From: Mesorhizobium sp. M7A.F.Ca.US.008.03.1.1
GTDB lineage: Bacteria > Pseudomonadota > Alphaproteobacteria > Rhizobiales > Rhizobiaceae
Assembly (NCBI RefSeq): GCF_003997495.1
Contig: NZ_RZRU01000005.1
Location: forward strand, 1-64,000
Reading direction: 5' to 3'
DNA: 64,000 nt
Positions 7,737 to 16,231 of the stretch are shown here, piece by piece. Positions within the stretch are counted from its first letter, which is position 1. Each line of letters begins with the position of its first letter. A model generated the notes under the pieces. The model worked only from the letters and a program-made list of their open reading frames with translations. It searched no databases and was not told the origin of the DNA. A program made the position numbers and the translations under genes.

Positions 7737-8378
7737 ATGAGCCACGACACTTACGAGCTCAAGGCCGAAGCACGCGAACAGGTCGGTAAGGGGTCCGCCC
7801 GTGCAGTTCGCCGCAACGGTAAAGTGCCTGCAGTAATCTATGGTGACAAGCAGCCTCCCCTGGCTATCGCGCTCACCTACAAGGACATCTACTACAAGAT
7901 CCATGGCGGCGGGTTCCTGACCACGATCGCCACGATCGATGTCGACGGCAAGAAGATCCAGGTCCTGCCGAAGGACTTCCAGCTCGACCCGGTCAAGGAT
8001 TTCCCTGTCCATGTCGACTTCCTGCGCATCGGCAAGGACACCCAGGTCAATGTCGACGTGCCTGTCCACTTCATCAACGAGGACAAGTCGCCCGGCATCA
8101 AGCGCGGCGGCGTGCTCAACATCGTGCGTCACGAAGTCGAGTTCCACTGCCCGGCCAATGCGATCCCGGAATTCATCACCGTCGATCTCACCGGCGCCAA
8201 CATTGGCGACTCGATCCACATCTCGGCGGTCAAGCTGCCGGCCGGTGTGAAGCCTGTGATCTCCGACCGCGACTTCACCATCGCGACCATTGCCGGTTCG
8301 TCGGCGATGAAGCCGGAGACGGAAGAGACGGCTGAAGCGGCTGCACCCGAAGCGGCTCCTGCCGCCGAAGAGAAGTAA
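7737..8378 (+). CDS. rplY: 50S ribosomal protein L25, long Ctc form
   Basis: A 213-residue L25/TL5/Ctc protein. The N-terminal domain ([31 protein letters not shown], residues 5-35) binds 5S rRNA. The C-terminal beta domain starts near residue 100 ([41 protein letters not shown]), and the tail is acidic and alanine-rich ([21 protein letters not shown]). The length matches the two-domain Ctc form rather than the 94-residue E. coli form. AAAGGAAATGCC places the ATG at 7737 close to its Shine-Dalgarno. pth follows after 23 bp, the usual pairing. Confidence 0.96.
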   Translation: MSHDTYELKAEAREQVGKGSARAVRRNGKVPAVIYGDKQPPLAIALTYKDIYYKIHGGGFLTTIATIDVDGKKIQVLPKDFQLDPVKDFPVHVDFLRIGKDTQVNVDVPVHFINEDKSPGIKRGGVLNIVRHEVEFHCPANAIPEFITVDLTGANIGDSIHISAVKLPAGVKPVISDRDFTIATIAGSSAMKPETEETAEAAAPEAAPAAEEK

Positions 8379-8401
8379 CTCTTTCCCGCCCGGAGCAGGC
8401 G

Positions 8402-9127
8402 ATGCTGCTGTTTGCAGGCCTCGGCAATCCGGGCGCGAAATACGCCGGCAATCGGCACAATGTCGGTTTCATGGCGGCGGACGCAATCGCCCGCCGCCAT
8501 TCCTTTTCGCCTTGGTCGAAGAAGTTCCAGGGCCTGATTTCAGAAGGCACGCTCGGCGGCGAAAAGATCGTCTTGATCAAGCCGCAGACCTTCATGAACC
8601 TGTCCGGCCAGTCGGTCGGTGAAGCGCTGCGCTTCTACAAGCTCGAGCTTTCCGCACTCACCGTCTTCTATGACGAGATCGACCTTGCCGAAGGCAAGCT
8701 GCGCATCAAGACCGGCGGCGGCGCCGGCGGCCACAACGGCATCCGCTCGATCGACGGCCATGTCGGCAATGCCTATCGCCGCGTACGCATCGGCGTCGGC
8801 CATCCCGGCGTCAAGGAAATGGTCCAGCACCATGTGCTCGGCGATTTCGACAAGGCCGACCGCGAATGGCTCGAACCGCTGCTCGACGCGATCGCCGACA
8901 ACGCCGCCATGATCGCCAAGGGCGACGAGTCCGGCTTCATGAACAAGGCCAGCCTCGCCGTCCAGGGCAAGGCCGGCTCGGAACCGGAAAAGCCGGCGCA
9001 GAAGCAGCAGGGCTCAAAGCAGCAGAGCCACATCCGCCAGGCACGGCCGCAGCAGGTGCCAGCCAAGCTGCCGGAATCCGGCCCGATGGCCGCCATGCTG
9101 AAGAAACTCTTCGGCGGCAAGGACTGA
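8402..9127 (+). CDS. pth: Peptidyl-tRNA hydrolase
   Basis: A 241-residue enzyme that frees tRNA from stalled peptidyl-tRNA. It shows the family blocks [22 protein letters not shown] (catalytic His near residue 20), [42 protein letters not shown] and [10 protein letters not shown]. The core ends near residue 190. The extra 50 residues are a Gln/Lys/Pro-rich linker and a short tail, as in other rhizobial Pth proteins. It is co-directional with rplY and probably in one transcript. Confidence 0.96.
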   Translation: MLLFAGLGNPGAKYAGNRHNVGFMAADAIARRHSFSPWSKKFQGLISEGTLGGEKIVLIKPQTFMNLSGQSVGEALRFYKLELSALTVFYDEIDLAEGKLRIKTGGGAGGHNGIRSIDGHVGNAYRRVRIGVGHPGVKEMVQHHVLGDFDKADREWLEPLLDAIADNAAMIAKGDESGFMNKASLAVQGKAGSEPEKPAQKQQGSKQQSHIRQARPQQVPAKLPESGPMAAMLKKLFGGKD

Positions 9128-9218
9128 GCGGGATCGGCGCCACAGGGCTTGACGTTGATCACCCCTATCGCCCATAGCCCTGATCAAATTTCTATTTTCC
9201 CGATAGGACCGGACAAAA

Positions 9219-10322
9219 ATGGGTTTCAAATGCGGCATCGTTGGCTTGCCCAACGTCGGCAAGTCGACGCTTTTCAACGCGTTGACCAGAACGGCCGCGG
9301 CGCAGGCCGCCAACTATCCGTTCTGCACCATCGAACCGAACACCGGCGAGGTGGCGGTGCCCGATCCGCGCCTGCAGAAGATCGCGGCGATCGGCAAGTC
9401 GAAGGAGATCATTCCGACCCGCATCTCCTTCGTCGACATTGCCGGCCTGGTGCGCGGCGCCTCGAAGGGCGAAGGGCTGGGCAACCAGTTCCTCGCCAAC
9501 ATCCGCGAGGTCGACGCCATCGTGCATGTGCTGCGCTGCTTCGAGGATGACGACATCACCCATGTCGAGGGCCGCATCGACCCTGTTGCCGACGCCGAGA
9601 CGGTCGAAACCGAGCTGATGCTCGCCGACCTCGACAGCCTCGAGCGCCGCATCGTGCAATTCCGCAAGCGCGCCGGCAGCAAGGACAAGGAAGCGACGTC
9701 AGTGCTGCCGATGATGGAGGCCGCACTCAAACTGCTGCAAGCCGGCAAGCCGACCCGCGTCCTGCTCAAGGGCATTGCCGCCGAAGACCTGCGCATCCTG
9801 CAGGGCTTGAACCTTCTGACCTCGCATCCCGTGCTCTATGTCTGCAATGTCGCCGAGGCCGATGCCGCCACCGGCAACGAGCACACCAAGGCCGTGGAAA
9901 AGATGGCCGCGGCGCAAGGCGCCAGCACCGTCGTCATCTCGGCCGCGATCGAGGCCGAAGTCGCCCAGCTCTCGGATGAGGAAGAGATGGAATTCCTGTC
10001 CTCGCTCGGCCTCGACGAGCCCGGTCTGAACAAGGTGATCCGCGCCGGCTACGAGCTGTTGCACCTCATCACCTATTTTACCGTCGGGCCGAAGGAGACG
10101 CGTGCCTGGACCATCCATAAGGGCGACAAGGCCCCCCAGGCCGCCGGTGTCATCCACACCGATTTCGAGCGCGGCTTCATCCGCGCCCAGACCATCGCCT
10201 ACAACGACTTCGTCACGCTGGGCGGCGAAGTGGCGGCCAAGGAAGCCGGTAAGGCGCGCGACGAAGGCAAGGAATATGTCGTCCAGGACGGCGACATCCT
10301 GCTGTTCAAGTTCAACACGTGA
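9219..10322 (+). CDS. ychF: Ribosome-binding Obg-like ATPase YchF
   Basis: A 367-residue protein with G1 GLPNVGKSTLFNALT (residues 7-21), switch I NYPFCTIEPNTGEVAVPD, G3 DIAGLVRGASKGEGLGNQFLANIREVDAIVHVLRCF, a central coiled coil, and the C-terminal TGS domain (ITYFTVGPKETRAWTIHKGDKAPQAAGVIHTDFERGFIRAQ). The missing NKxD specificity motif (VCNVAE here) is the YchF hallmark and explains the ATP preference. It acts on ribosomes and in oxidative-stress responses. It is separated from pth by 91 bp and ends at the hairpin 10333-10356. Confidence 0.96.
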   Translation: MGFKCGIVGLPNVGKSTLFNALTRTAAAQAANYPFCTIEPNTGEVAVPDPRLQKIAAIGKSKEIIPTRISFVDIAGLVRGASKGEGLGNQFLANIREVDAIVHVLRCFEDDDITHVEGRIDPVADAETVETELMLADLDSLERRIVQFRKRAGSKDKEATSVLPMMEAALKLLQAGKPTRVLLKGIAAEDLRILQGLNLLTSHPVLYVCNVAEADAATGNEHTKAVEKMAAAQGASTVVISAAIEAEVAQLSDEEEMEFLSSLGLDEPGLNKVIRAGYELLHLITYFTVGPKETRAWTIHKGDKAPQAAGVIHTDFERGFIRAQTIAYNDFVTLGGEVAAKEAGKARDEGKEYVVQDGDILLFKFNT

Positions 10323-10332
10323 TGTGACGAAG

Positions 10333-10356
10333 GTCACGCCGCCGTGGCGGCGTGAC
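10333..10356 (+). terminator. Terminator hairpin after ychF
   Basis: GTCACGCCGC (10333-10342), loop CGTG, GCGGCGTGAC (10347-10356), followed on the plus strand by a T-rich stretch (GATTCTTTTC). It lies between the convergent ychF and guaD genes. Confidence 0.75.
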
Positions 10357-10388
10357 CAGCGATTCTTTTCGGGCGGCCGAGAAATCGG

Positions 10389-11753
10389 CTATTGGCTGAC
10401 CACCCTGCGGCCACTCACCCAGACCGTGGCGATGTTGGCCCGCGCTGCGTTGAGCACGATCTTCTGGAATATCTCCTCAAGCGTATCGTCGGCCATGCCG
10501 ATGTGGATGTTCGAGGCCCTGGCGCTCGTGTCGATCAGCAGCGCGTCAAACTCATAGCCGACGCGAAAATTGCCCGTCGGCAGATCAAGGGCTTCCGCAC
10601 CGCCGGCTGTCGCCAGCCAGAACGCCTCCTGGTGCGTGATGGGTTCGCCGGGCGCACCGCGTTGCTCCGGCGGCAGGCCGGCATGCACACCGCTTTGCAG
10701 CGTCCTCGACGCTGACAATGCATGTCGGCAGCCGTCGAACAGTGACGGGCTGTAGCCTCCGGAAATGTCGGTTCCGAGCCCGACATGCATGTGCCGGTCA
10801 AGTGCCGCGCGCAGCGGAAATGCGGCATTGGCGAAATAGAAATTGGACAGCGGGCAGTGGGCAACACCCGCGCCCCTCTCCTCTATGAGGTCCATATCCT
10901 GCTCATCGATGAAATTCGAATGCGCCAGGATCGTATGCCGGGTGAGCAGGCCGAAACCATCAAGGCTTGCCGCATCGGTGCGGCCGAAGCGCGTCTCGAC
11001 GAACTGCTTTGCCCAGTCGCTTTCCGAGCAATGCGTCTGCACGTGGCAGCCGAATTCGGTTGCCAGTTCGCCCAGTCCTTGCAGCGCCGCATCCGTGCAG
11101 CTTGGGATGAAGCGCGGTGTGATCGCTGGCTGGACGAGCGGCCTGTCGCGCGGATCCAGCGCCTTGACCGCCTCGATGAACCGTCTGGTGTCCGACACCG
11201 CGCTTGCCGCATCGGCGTCGCGGTAGAAGGGCGGGCACTGCTCTGGATCGTCCATCACCACCTTGCCGACAAGCGCGCGCTGCCCCTTCTCAAGACAGGT
11301 CTCGGCAAGCACCAGACTCGCGTCGACATGGACCGTGGCGAAATAGAGCGCCGTGGTGGTGCCGTTGGCCAGCAGATTGTCGACCAGATCGGCATAGACC
11401 TCGCGGGCATAGTCGACGTCGGCGTAGCGCGCTTCGAGCGGAAAGGTGTATTTCTGCAGCCAGACTTCGAGCGGCACATCCAGCGCCTTGCCCATCTGCG
11501 GCCATTGCGGCGCATGGATGTGCAGGTCGATCAGGCCAGGCAGCAGAAACTGTCCATCGGCAAGCTCAACCAGCGTGCCAGACTGGCGTGCAGCGTTCTG
11601 CCTCGCTTGGTACTCCAGATGACCAGGCGCCAGAATCTCCGCGATACACCCCTGCCCATCGACGCTGAACAGATGGTCCTTCAGCACCTCCAGCCTGCCG
11701 CGTTGGGGCGTATGGAAGGCGGTGCCGAGCAGCGTGAAGGGCTCTGTCGTCAT
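10389..11753 (-). CDS. guaD: Guanine deaminase
   Basis: A 454-residue zinc amidohydrolase converting guanine to xanthine. Motifs: LPGLIDLHIHAPQWPQMG (metal HxH), VQTHCSESDWAKQFVETRFG (metal His), ILAHSNFIDEQDMDLIEERGAGVAHCPLSNFYFANAAFPL, and GLGTDISGGYSPSLF (metal Asp), all typical of GuaD. The frame is open to 11954, but MTTEPFTLLGTAFHTPQRG at 11753, with GGAA about 6 nt upstream on the minus strand, matches the family start. It is divergent from an NCS2 purine-type permease, which suggests joint use of external purines as a nitrogen source. Confidence 0.95.
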   Translation of the reverse strand: MTTEPFTLLGTAFHTPQRGRLEVLKDHLFSVDGQGCIAEILAPGHLEYQARQNAARQSGTLVELADGQFLLPGLIDLHIHAPQWPQMGKALDVPLEVWLQKYTFPLEARYADVDYAREVYADLVDNLLANGTTTALYFATVHVDASLVLAETCLEKGQRALVGKVVMDDPEQCPPFYRDADAASAVSDTRRFIEAVKALDPRDRPLVQPAITPRFIPSCTDAALQGLGELATEFGCHVQTHCSESDWAKQFVETRFGRTDAASLDGFGLLTRHTILAHSNFIDEQDMDLIEERGAGVAHCPLSNFYFANAAFPLRAALDRHMHVGLGTDISGGYSPSLFDGCRHALSASRTLQSGVHAGLPPEQRGAPGEPITHQEAFWLATAGGAEALDLPTGNFRVGYEFDALLIDTSARASNIHIGMADDTLEEIFQKIVLNAARANIATVWVSGRRVVSQ

Positions 11754-11889
11754 GTGCGGTTCCGGTTCGGCTAACAATCTGCTTGGCCTACAAAAAAACA
11801 GTTGGCAAATGTTGTCGCCGCTGTCCTTCGGCACCGACTGATCCCATGATCGAGCGAAGATTTCCAGAGGGCCAGAAGGGGAACGGTAC

Positions 11890-13224
11890 ATGGAACGCGT
11901 TGCACCAGAGATCACATTGATTGCCCAACCGGACGATCCGCTGCCATGGGGCAAGGCAGCGCTGCTCGGCCTCCAGCACGTACTGGCGATGGACGTCTAT
12001 ATCGTGCCGTTTATCATCGCATCGGTGCTCGCCTTCAGCGTCGGCGATGCCGGCGCCTTTATCCAGTCCGCATTCGTCGCCGCAGGCATCGCCACACTGA
12101 TCCAGTCGCAGCTGTTGATGCGACTGCCGGTCGTGCAGGGTCCATCCTTCGTCCCCATCGGCGCGGTGCTGGCCATCGCCTTCGGAGCGGGCGGCGGCAT
12201 CGGCGGCCTTTCCGCCGTGGTCGGAGCGCTCATTCCGGGTGCCATATTGGTCATGCTGCTCGGGTCGCCGACAAGGATCTTCCATCGCCTCGTCAACCGC
12301 TTCGTACCGCCCATCGTCGGCGGTGCGATCATCATCGTCGTCGGCGTCGCCTTGATGCCGGTGGCGCTCAAGGAGAGCGTGTTCGCGGTCCACGGCACCG
12401 CCACGGTCGGCGGCAACATCGTCCTCGCTTTTATCGCCGCTGCCTTCCTCGTCGGCTGCACGCTGACCGGCATGGCACTTGGCGCGAAGGGCGCCTGGCT
12501 GCGCCTGCTGTCCGTGATCATCGCCCTGGTGGCAGGCAGCGTGGCCGCCGCCTTCATGGGCCAGTTGAACATGGCGGGCGTTGCGGACGCGACATGGTTT
12601 TCCATGCCGCGAATCGCCTTCCTCAATCTCGACGTGACGTTCTCGCTGTCTGCGACACTGACGATGCTGATAGTCTATATCGTCGTTCTTGCCGAAACCA
12701 CCGGCACCTGGTTCGCCGTTGGCGCCGTCATCGACAAGCCGCTGTCGGACGAGCAGCTCGACCGGGGCGCCACCGGGGAAGGCCTCGGCTGCCTGGTCAG
12801 CGCGCTGCTGTGCAGCACGCCGGTGACAGGCTATTCGTCCAATGCCGGCATCATTGCCATCACCGGTATTGCCAGCCGCGCCGCCTTTGCCGCGGCCGGC
12901 ATCTTCCTGGTCCTGTTCGGCCTGATCGGCAAGCTTTCGGCGGTCATCGCCTCGATACCGGGGCCGGTCATCGGCGGCGTTTTCGGCGTTCTCTGCGTCG
13001 TCATCGCCATGAACGGTTTCCGCGTCGTGCGCGGTACACCCCTGACCGAGCGGAACATGCTGGTCATCGGTCTGCCGATCCTGATGGCGCTGTTTGCCAC
13101 GCTGGCGCCGCCGGATTTCGTCAAGACGCTCCCTGACCTCGTGCAGTACATCCTCGGCTCATCAATCGCCTTCGGTGCGGTCTGGGCCATCGTGCTGCAT
13201 CAAATCCTGCCAAAGTCCCGGTAG
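11890..13224 (+). CDS. NCS2-family uracil/xanthine permease
   Basis: A 444-residue inner-membrane nucleobase:proton symporter. It starts MERVAPEITLIAQPDDPLPWGKAALLGLQHVLAMDVYIVPFII, the usual short cytoplasmic lead into helix 1. The substrate-binding halves contain VVQGPSFVPIGAVLAIAF and TPVTGYSSNAGIIAITGIASR, the second a variant (SNAG) of the QNxG/ENxG family motif. The divergent guanine deaminase gene makes a purine (xanthine, guanine or hypoxanthine) the likely substrate over uracil. This is context inference; the substrate cannot be read from sequence alone. Transcription ends at the hairpin 13236-13268. Confidence 0.88.
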   Translation: MERVAPEITLIAQPDDPLPWGKAALLGLQHVLAMDVYIVPFIIASVLAFSVGDAGAFIQSAFVAAGIATLIQSQLLMRLPVVQGPSFVPIGAVLAIAFGAGGGIGGLSAVVGALIPGAILVMLLGSPTRIFHRLVNRFVPPIVGGAIIIVVGVALMPVALKESVFAVHGTATVGGNIVLAFIAAAFLVGCTLTGMALGAKGAWLRLLSVIIALVAGSVAAAFMGQLNMAGVADATWFSMPRIAFLNLDVTFSLSATLTMLIVYIVVLAETTGTWFAVGAVIDKPLSDEQLDRGATGEGLGCLVSALLCSTPVTGYSSNAGIIAITGIASRAAFAAAGIFLVLFGLIGKLSAVIASIPGPVIGGVFGVLCVVIAMNGFRVVRGTPLTERNMLVIGLPILMALFATLAPPDFVKTLPDLVQYILGSSIAFGAVWAIVLHQILPKSR

Positions 13225-13235
13225 ACGTATCCCTA

Positions 13236-13268
13236 AGATAGCGGGCGGCAATGTGCCGTCCGCTATCT
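13236..13268 (+). terminator. Hairpin after the NCS2 permease gene
   Basis: AGATAGCGGGCGGCA (13236-13250), loop ATG, TGCCGTCCGCTATCT (13254-13268): a 15-bp stem with one G-T wobble. No long T run follows (CTCTGCATCG), so termination may be Rho-assisted. Confidence 0.6.
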
Positions 13269-13461
13269 CTCTGCATCGTTGACAGCACCTGCCGTCGACC
13301 TGTTTTGCGGGCGGCATGGCCTGCCTTGACCTTGTCACATCACGGGTCTAATCGGCTGGGGTACGCGGTCGGCGCTTTCGGCGAAAGTGTCCGTCTCGTG
13401 CAATCCAACACGACGCGTCAATCCGAACGCACCCTTTGGCCCCAGCAAGGGATATCAGGCG

Positions 13462-14436
13462 ATGATCAAGGCCTTCGTCGTGGACAATGATCGCCTGCGC
13501 GCTGTCGATGATCTCTTGCAAGACGGCGACAACGTCGTCTGGGCCGACCTGCTCAACCCGACAAAGGAAGAGGAAGCGACGATCGAGAGCTGGCTCGGCG
13601 TTGCCATTCCGACGCGCGAGGAGATGGAGGAGATCGAGATTTCGAGCCGCCTCTATGTCGAGGACGGCGCCTACTTCATGACCGCCACCTTGCCCGCCCA
13701 GACCGAGATCGACGATCCCTTGATGTCGCCGGTCACCTTCGTGCTCGCCGGCACCAGGCTGATCACCGTGCGTTACCACGAACCAAAGGCCTTCAAGACC
13801 TTTCCGCAGCGCGCCGAGAAGGTGGCGACCGGCTGCACCAGCAGTGACACCATCCTGATCGGCTTGCTGGAGGCGATCGTCGACCGTCTCGCCGATATTC
13901 TGGAACGCGCCGGCCGCGACATCGAGGCGATCTCGCGCGATATTTTCGAAGCGCGATCGACCAAGGTTTCCAAGCGCAATCGCGACTTCCAGGAGTTGTT
14001 GAAAGCCATCGGCCGCAAGGAGGACATTGCCTCCTCGATCCGCGACAGCCTGATCTCTCTGCAGCGCCTGGCAGGCTTTTTCGCCCATGCCTCGACCCGC
14101 ACCAAGATGAGCAAGGACACCAAGGCGCGCATCAAGACGCTGTCGCGCGATGTGCTGTCGCTCGCCGACCACGCCACCTTCCTGTCGCAGAAGATCTCCT
14201 TCCTGCTCGACGCCACGCTTGGCATGATCTCGATCGAGCAGAACGCCATCATCAAGATCTTCTCGGTCGCCGCCGTTATCTTCCTGCCGCCGACTTTGGT
14301 CGCCTCGATCTACGGCATGAATTTCGACGTCATCCCCGAGTTGAAATGGGAGCTTGGCTATCCCTTCGCCATCGCCATGATGGTGCTGTCGGCGATCCTG
14401 CCCTTCTGGTATTTCCGCCGCCGCGGCTGGCTCTGA
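13462..14436 (+). CDS. corA: CorA-type magnesium/divalent cation channel
   Basis: A 324-residue protein from ATG 13462 (MIKAFVVDNDRLR), with AAGGGA at 13447-13452. The upstream in-frame codons from 13387 look non-coding. The long cytoplasmic alpha/beta and helical region leads into two C-terminal membrane segments. The selectivity motif YGMNF lies just before the second helix (PFAIAMMVLSAILPFWYF), and the tail is basic (RRRGWL). Family members form pentameric Mg2+ (also Co2+, Ni2+) channels gated by intracellular Mg2+. It is followed by a pair of MaoC genes with no evident functional link. Confidence 0.94.
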   Translation: MIKAFVVDNDRLRAVDDLLQDGDNVVWADLLNPTKEEEATIESWLGVAIPTREEMEEIEISSRLYVEDGAYFMTATLPAQTEIDDPLMSPVTFVLAGTRLITVRYHEPKAFKTFPQRAEKVATGCTSSDTILIGLLEAIVDRLADILERAGRDIEAISRDIFEARSTKVSKRNRDFQELLKAIGRKEDIASSIRDSLISLQRLAGFFAHASTRTKMSKDTKARIKTLSRDVLSLADHATFLSQKISFLLDATLGMISIEQNAIIKIFSVAAVIFLPPTLVASIYGMNFDVIPELKWELGYPFAIAMMVLSAILPFWYFRRRGWL

Positions 14437-14559
14437 GTGGCCCTGTCGATCGGCTGCCACAGGCTGGCGCAGTAGAAATCGCTTGACCAAATGAACGCCG
14501 GCCTGCATCCGGAAACCCCGATCCTGGGGATCGTGGGTCGACAAGCCGGATTCCAGACC

Positions 14560-15036
14560 ATGACTGCAGAGATAAAAACATGGGCCTATGAGGACTTCAT
14601 CGAGGGCGCGTCGATCGACCTCGGCTCGAAGCTCGTGAGTGCCGCCGAGATCGTCGAATTCGCCGGAGAATTCGACCCGCAGCCGATGCATCTCGACGAG
14701 GAAGCCGGCAAGGCCAGCATCCTTGGCGGGCTGGCGGCGTCGGGCTGGCACACCTGCGCCATGTTCATGCGGATGCTGTGCGATGCGTTCCTGCTGGACT
14801 CGACCTGCCAGGGCGCGCCCGGCGTCGATCAGGTCAAGTGGAAGAAGCCGGTCCTGGCCGGCGACCAACTGACCGGCACCCTGGTGGTTGTTGCCAGGCG
14901 CCTGTCGAAATCGAAGCCGCAACTCGGCTTCGTCACCATGCGCAGCGAGTTGTTCAACCAGCGTGGCGAAAGCGTCTTCGAGCTCGAGAACTCCGTCATG
15001 TTCCTCACGCGCGATGCCGCGGGGAGCCAAGCATGA
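14560..15036 (+). CDS. MaoC-like hot-dog hydratase, first of a pair
   Basis: A 158-residue hot-dog-fold protein starting MTAEIKTWAYEDFIEG. The hydratase signature is FAGEFDPQPMHLDEEAGKASILGGLAASGWHTCAMFMRM (residues 32-70), where the Asp and His of FDPQPMH are the catalytic positions of R-specific enoyl-CoA hydratases. Its stop overlaps the ATG of the next MaoC gene (ATGA at 15033-15036), which implies translational coupling. The two proteins share the DPQ-HxDEEA-K-S-LGGL-ASGWHT pattern, so they probably arose by duplication and may form a heterodimer. Substrate unknown. Confidence 0.88.
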   Translation: MTAEIKTWAYEDFIEGASIDLGSKLVSAAEIVEFAGEFDPQPMHLDEEAGKASILGGLAASGWHTCAMFMRMLCDAFLLDSTCQGAPGVDQVKWKKPVLAGDQLTGTLVVVARRLSKSKPQLGFVTMRSELFNQRGESVFELENSVMFLTRDAAGSQA

Positions 15037-15503
15037 CACTGGATGAGTTCTTCCGTATCGGCACCACCGTCACGCTCGGCTCGCACACATTCGAGCCCGA
15101 GGCGATCAAGGCCTTCGCCCGCAAATACGACCCGCAGATCTTCCACATCGACGAGGAAGCCGCGAAGAAAAGCGTGCTCGGCGGCCTCTGCGCATCCGGC
15201 TGGCACACGGCCGCGACCTGGATGAAACTCAATCTGGAAAACCGTATGGACGCCGAGATCGCTGCGTGGAGCGGCCCCGGCCCGGTGCCGGAATTCGGCC
15301 CCTCGCCCGGCTTCAAGAACCTGAAATGGCTGAAGCCGGTCTATGCCGGGCAAACCATCACCTTCACCCGCACCGCACTGTCCCACCGCCCGATCGCCTC
15401 ACGCCCTGGCTGGCGGCTGCTGGCGCTGCGTTCGGAAGCTTTCGACTCGACCGGCGACAAGGTCCTCGAGTTCGAAAGCGCCGTGCTGGTGAAGACAGAG
15501 TAG
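15033..15503 (+). CDS. MaoC-like hot-dog hydratase, second of a pair
   Basis: A 156-residue protein starting MTLDEFFRIGTTVTLGSHTFEPEAIKAFARKYDPQIFHIDEEAAKKSVLGGLCASGWHTAATWMKL. The Asp and His of YDPQIFH occupy the hydratase active-site positions. Its ATG lies inside the stop region of the preceding paralogue. A long frame open to 14778 in this register is only shadow sequence over the first gene. A conserved PGFKNLKWLKPVYAGQTITF segment matches the KWKKPVLAGDQL segment in the partner. Confidence 0.88.
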   Translation: MTLDEFFRIGTTVTLGSHTFEPEAIKAFARKYDPQIFHIDEEAAKKSVLGGLCASGWHTAATWMKLNLENRMDAEIAAWSGPGPVPEFGPSPGFKNLKWLKPVYAGQTITFTRTALSHRPIASRPGWRLLALRSEAFDSTGDKVLEFESAVLVKTE

Positions 15504-15514
15504 TGGCGCCTCTT

Positions 15515-15662
15515 CCTTCTCCCCTTGTGGGAGAAGGTGGATCGGCGCTCAGCGCCGAGACGGTTGAGGGGGTGCTGGACGGAATGAGGCGTTGGCGTTC
15601 CCTGGAACACCCCTCATCCGACCGAGCTTCGCTCGGCCACCTTCTCCCACAAGGGGAGAAGG
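15515..15662. repeat. Long inverted-repeat intergenic element with 26-bp arms
   Basis: The arms 15515-15540 and 15637-15662 are perfect 26-bp inverted copies (CCTTCTCCCCTTGTGGGAGA... and its complement). The 96-bp centre includes ACCCCTCATCCGACCGAGC and a small GAGCTTCGCTC hairpin. This exact design is a widespread intergenic repeat in alphaproteobacteria (general knowledge). It fills the gap between the convergent MaoC and apt genes and may also act as a terminator. Confidence 0.85.
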
Positions 15663-15676
15663 TGGCCGAGCGAACC

Positions 15677-16222
15677 TCAATGCCCTTCGAACCCAATCAG
15701 CGTCCGCACCGGCACGCCGAGCGCCTCTAGCTTGGCGCGGCCGCCGAGGTCCGGCAGGTCGATGACGAAGCAGGCGGCGAGGATGTCGGCACCGATCTGG
15801 CGCAGCAGCTTGACCGCCGCTTCCGCGGTGCCGCCGGTGGCGATCAGATCGTCGACCAGGATCACCTTCTCGCCCGGAGCGACGCCGTCCTTGTGCATCT
15901 CCATCTCGTCCAGCCCGTATTCCAGGCTGTAGGCGACGCGCACCGTCTCGTAGGGCAGCTTGCCTTTCTTGCGGATCGGCACGAAACCGGCCGAGAGCTG
16001 ATGGGCGACGGCGCCGCCAAGGATGAAGCCGCGCGCCTCGATGCCGGCGATCTTGTCGATCTTCTGGCCGGCATAGGGATGCACCAGTTCGTCGATGGCG
16101 CGGCGAAAGGCGCGCGCATTGCCGAGCAGCGTGGTGATGTCGCGAAACAGGATGCCGGGCTTGGGATAGTCCGGAATGGTGCGGATCGCGGCAAGCAGCG
16201 TGTCTTCGAGAGAGGATTTCAT
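15677..16222 (-). CDS. apt: Adenine phosphoribosyltransferase
   Basis: A 181-residue enzyme making AMP from adenine and PRPP. Motifs: [21 protein letters not shown] (residues 13-33), [47 protein letters not shown], and the PRPP loop [21 protein letters not shown]. Length and order are those of bacterial Apt. It begins 9 bp after the lactate-dehydrogenase-type gene on the same strand and is probably cotranscribed. An apt near petABC is common in rhizobia. Confidence 0.96.
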   Translation of the reverse strand: MKSSLEDTLLAAIRTIPDYPKPGILFRDITTLLGNARAFRRAIDELVHPYAGQKIDKIAGIEARGFILGGAVAHQLSAGFVPIRKKGKLPYETVRVAYSLEYGLDEMEMHKDGVAPGEKVILVDDLIATGGTAEAAVKLLRQIGADILAACFVIDLPDLGGRAKLEALGVPVRTLIGFEGH

Positions 16223-16231
16223 GGGTCGAGA

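Noticed and set aside
9165..9212. CCTATCG ... CGATAGG inverted repeat between pth and ychF
   Set aside because: Seven-base arms about 30 bp apart in a 91-bp gap between housekeeping genes; too weak to call an operator without comparison.
13348..15039. 563-codon open frame on the minus strand
   Set aside because: Antisense to corA and the MaoC genes; composition is the mirror of high-GC codon usage (Gln/Arg/Asp/His-rich) and it shows no family motifs.
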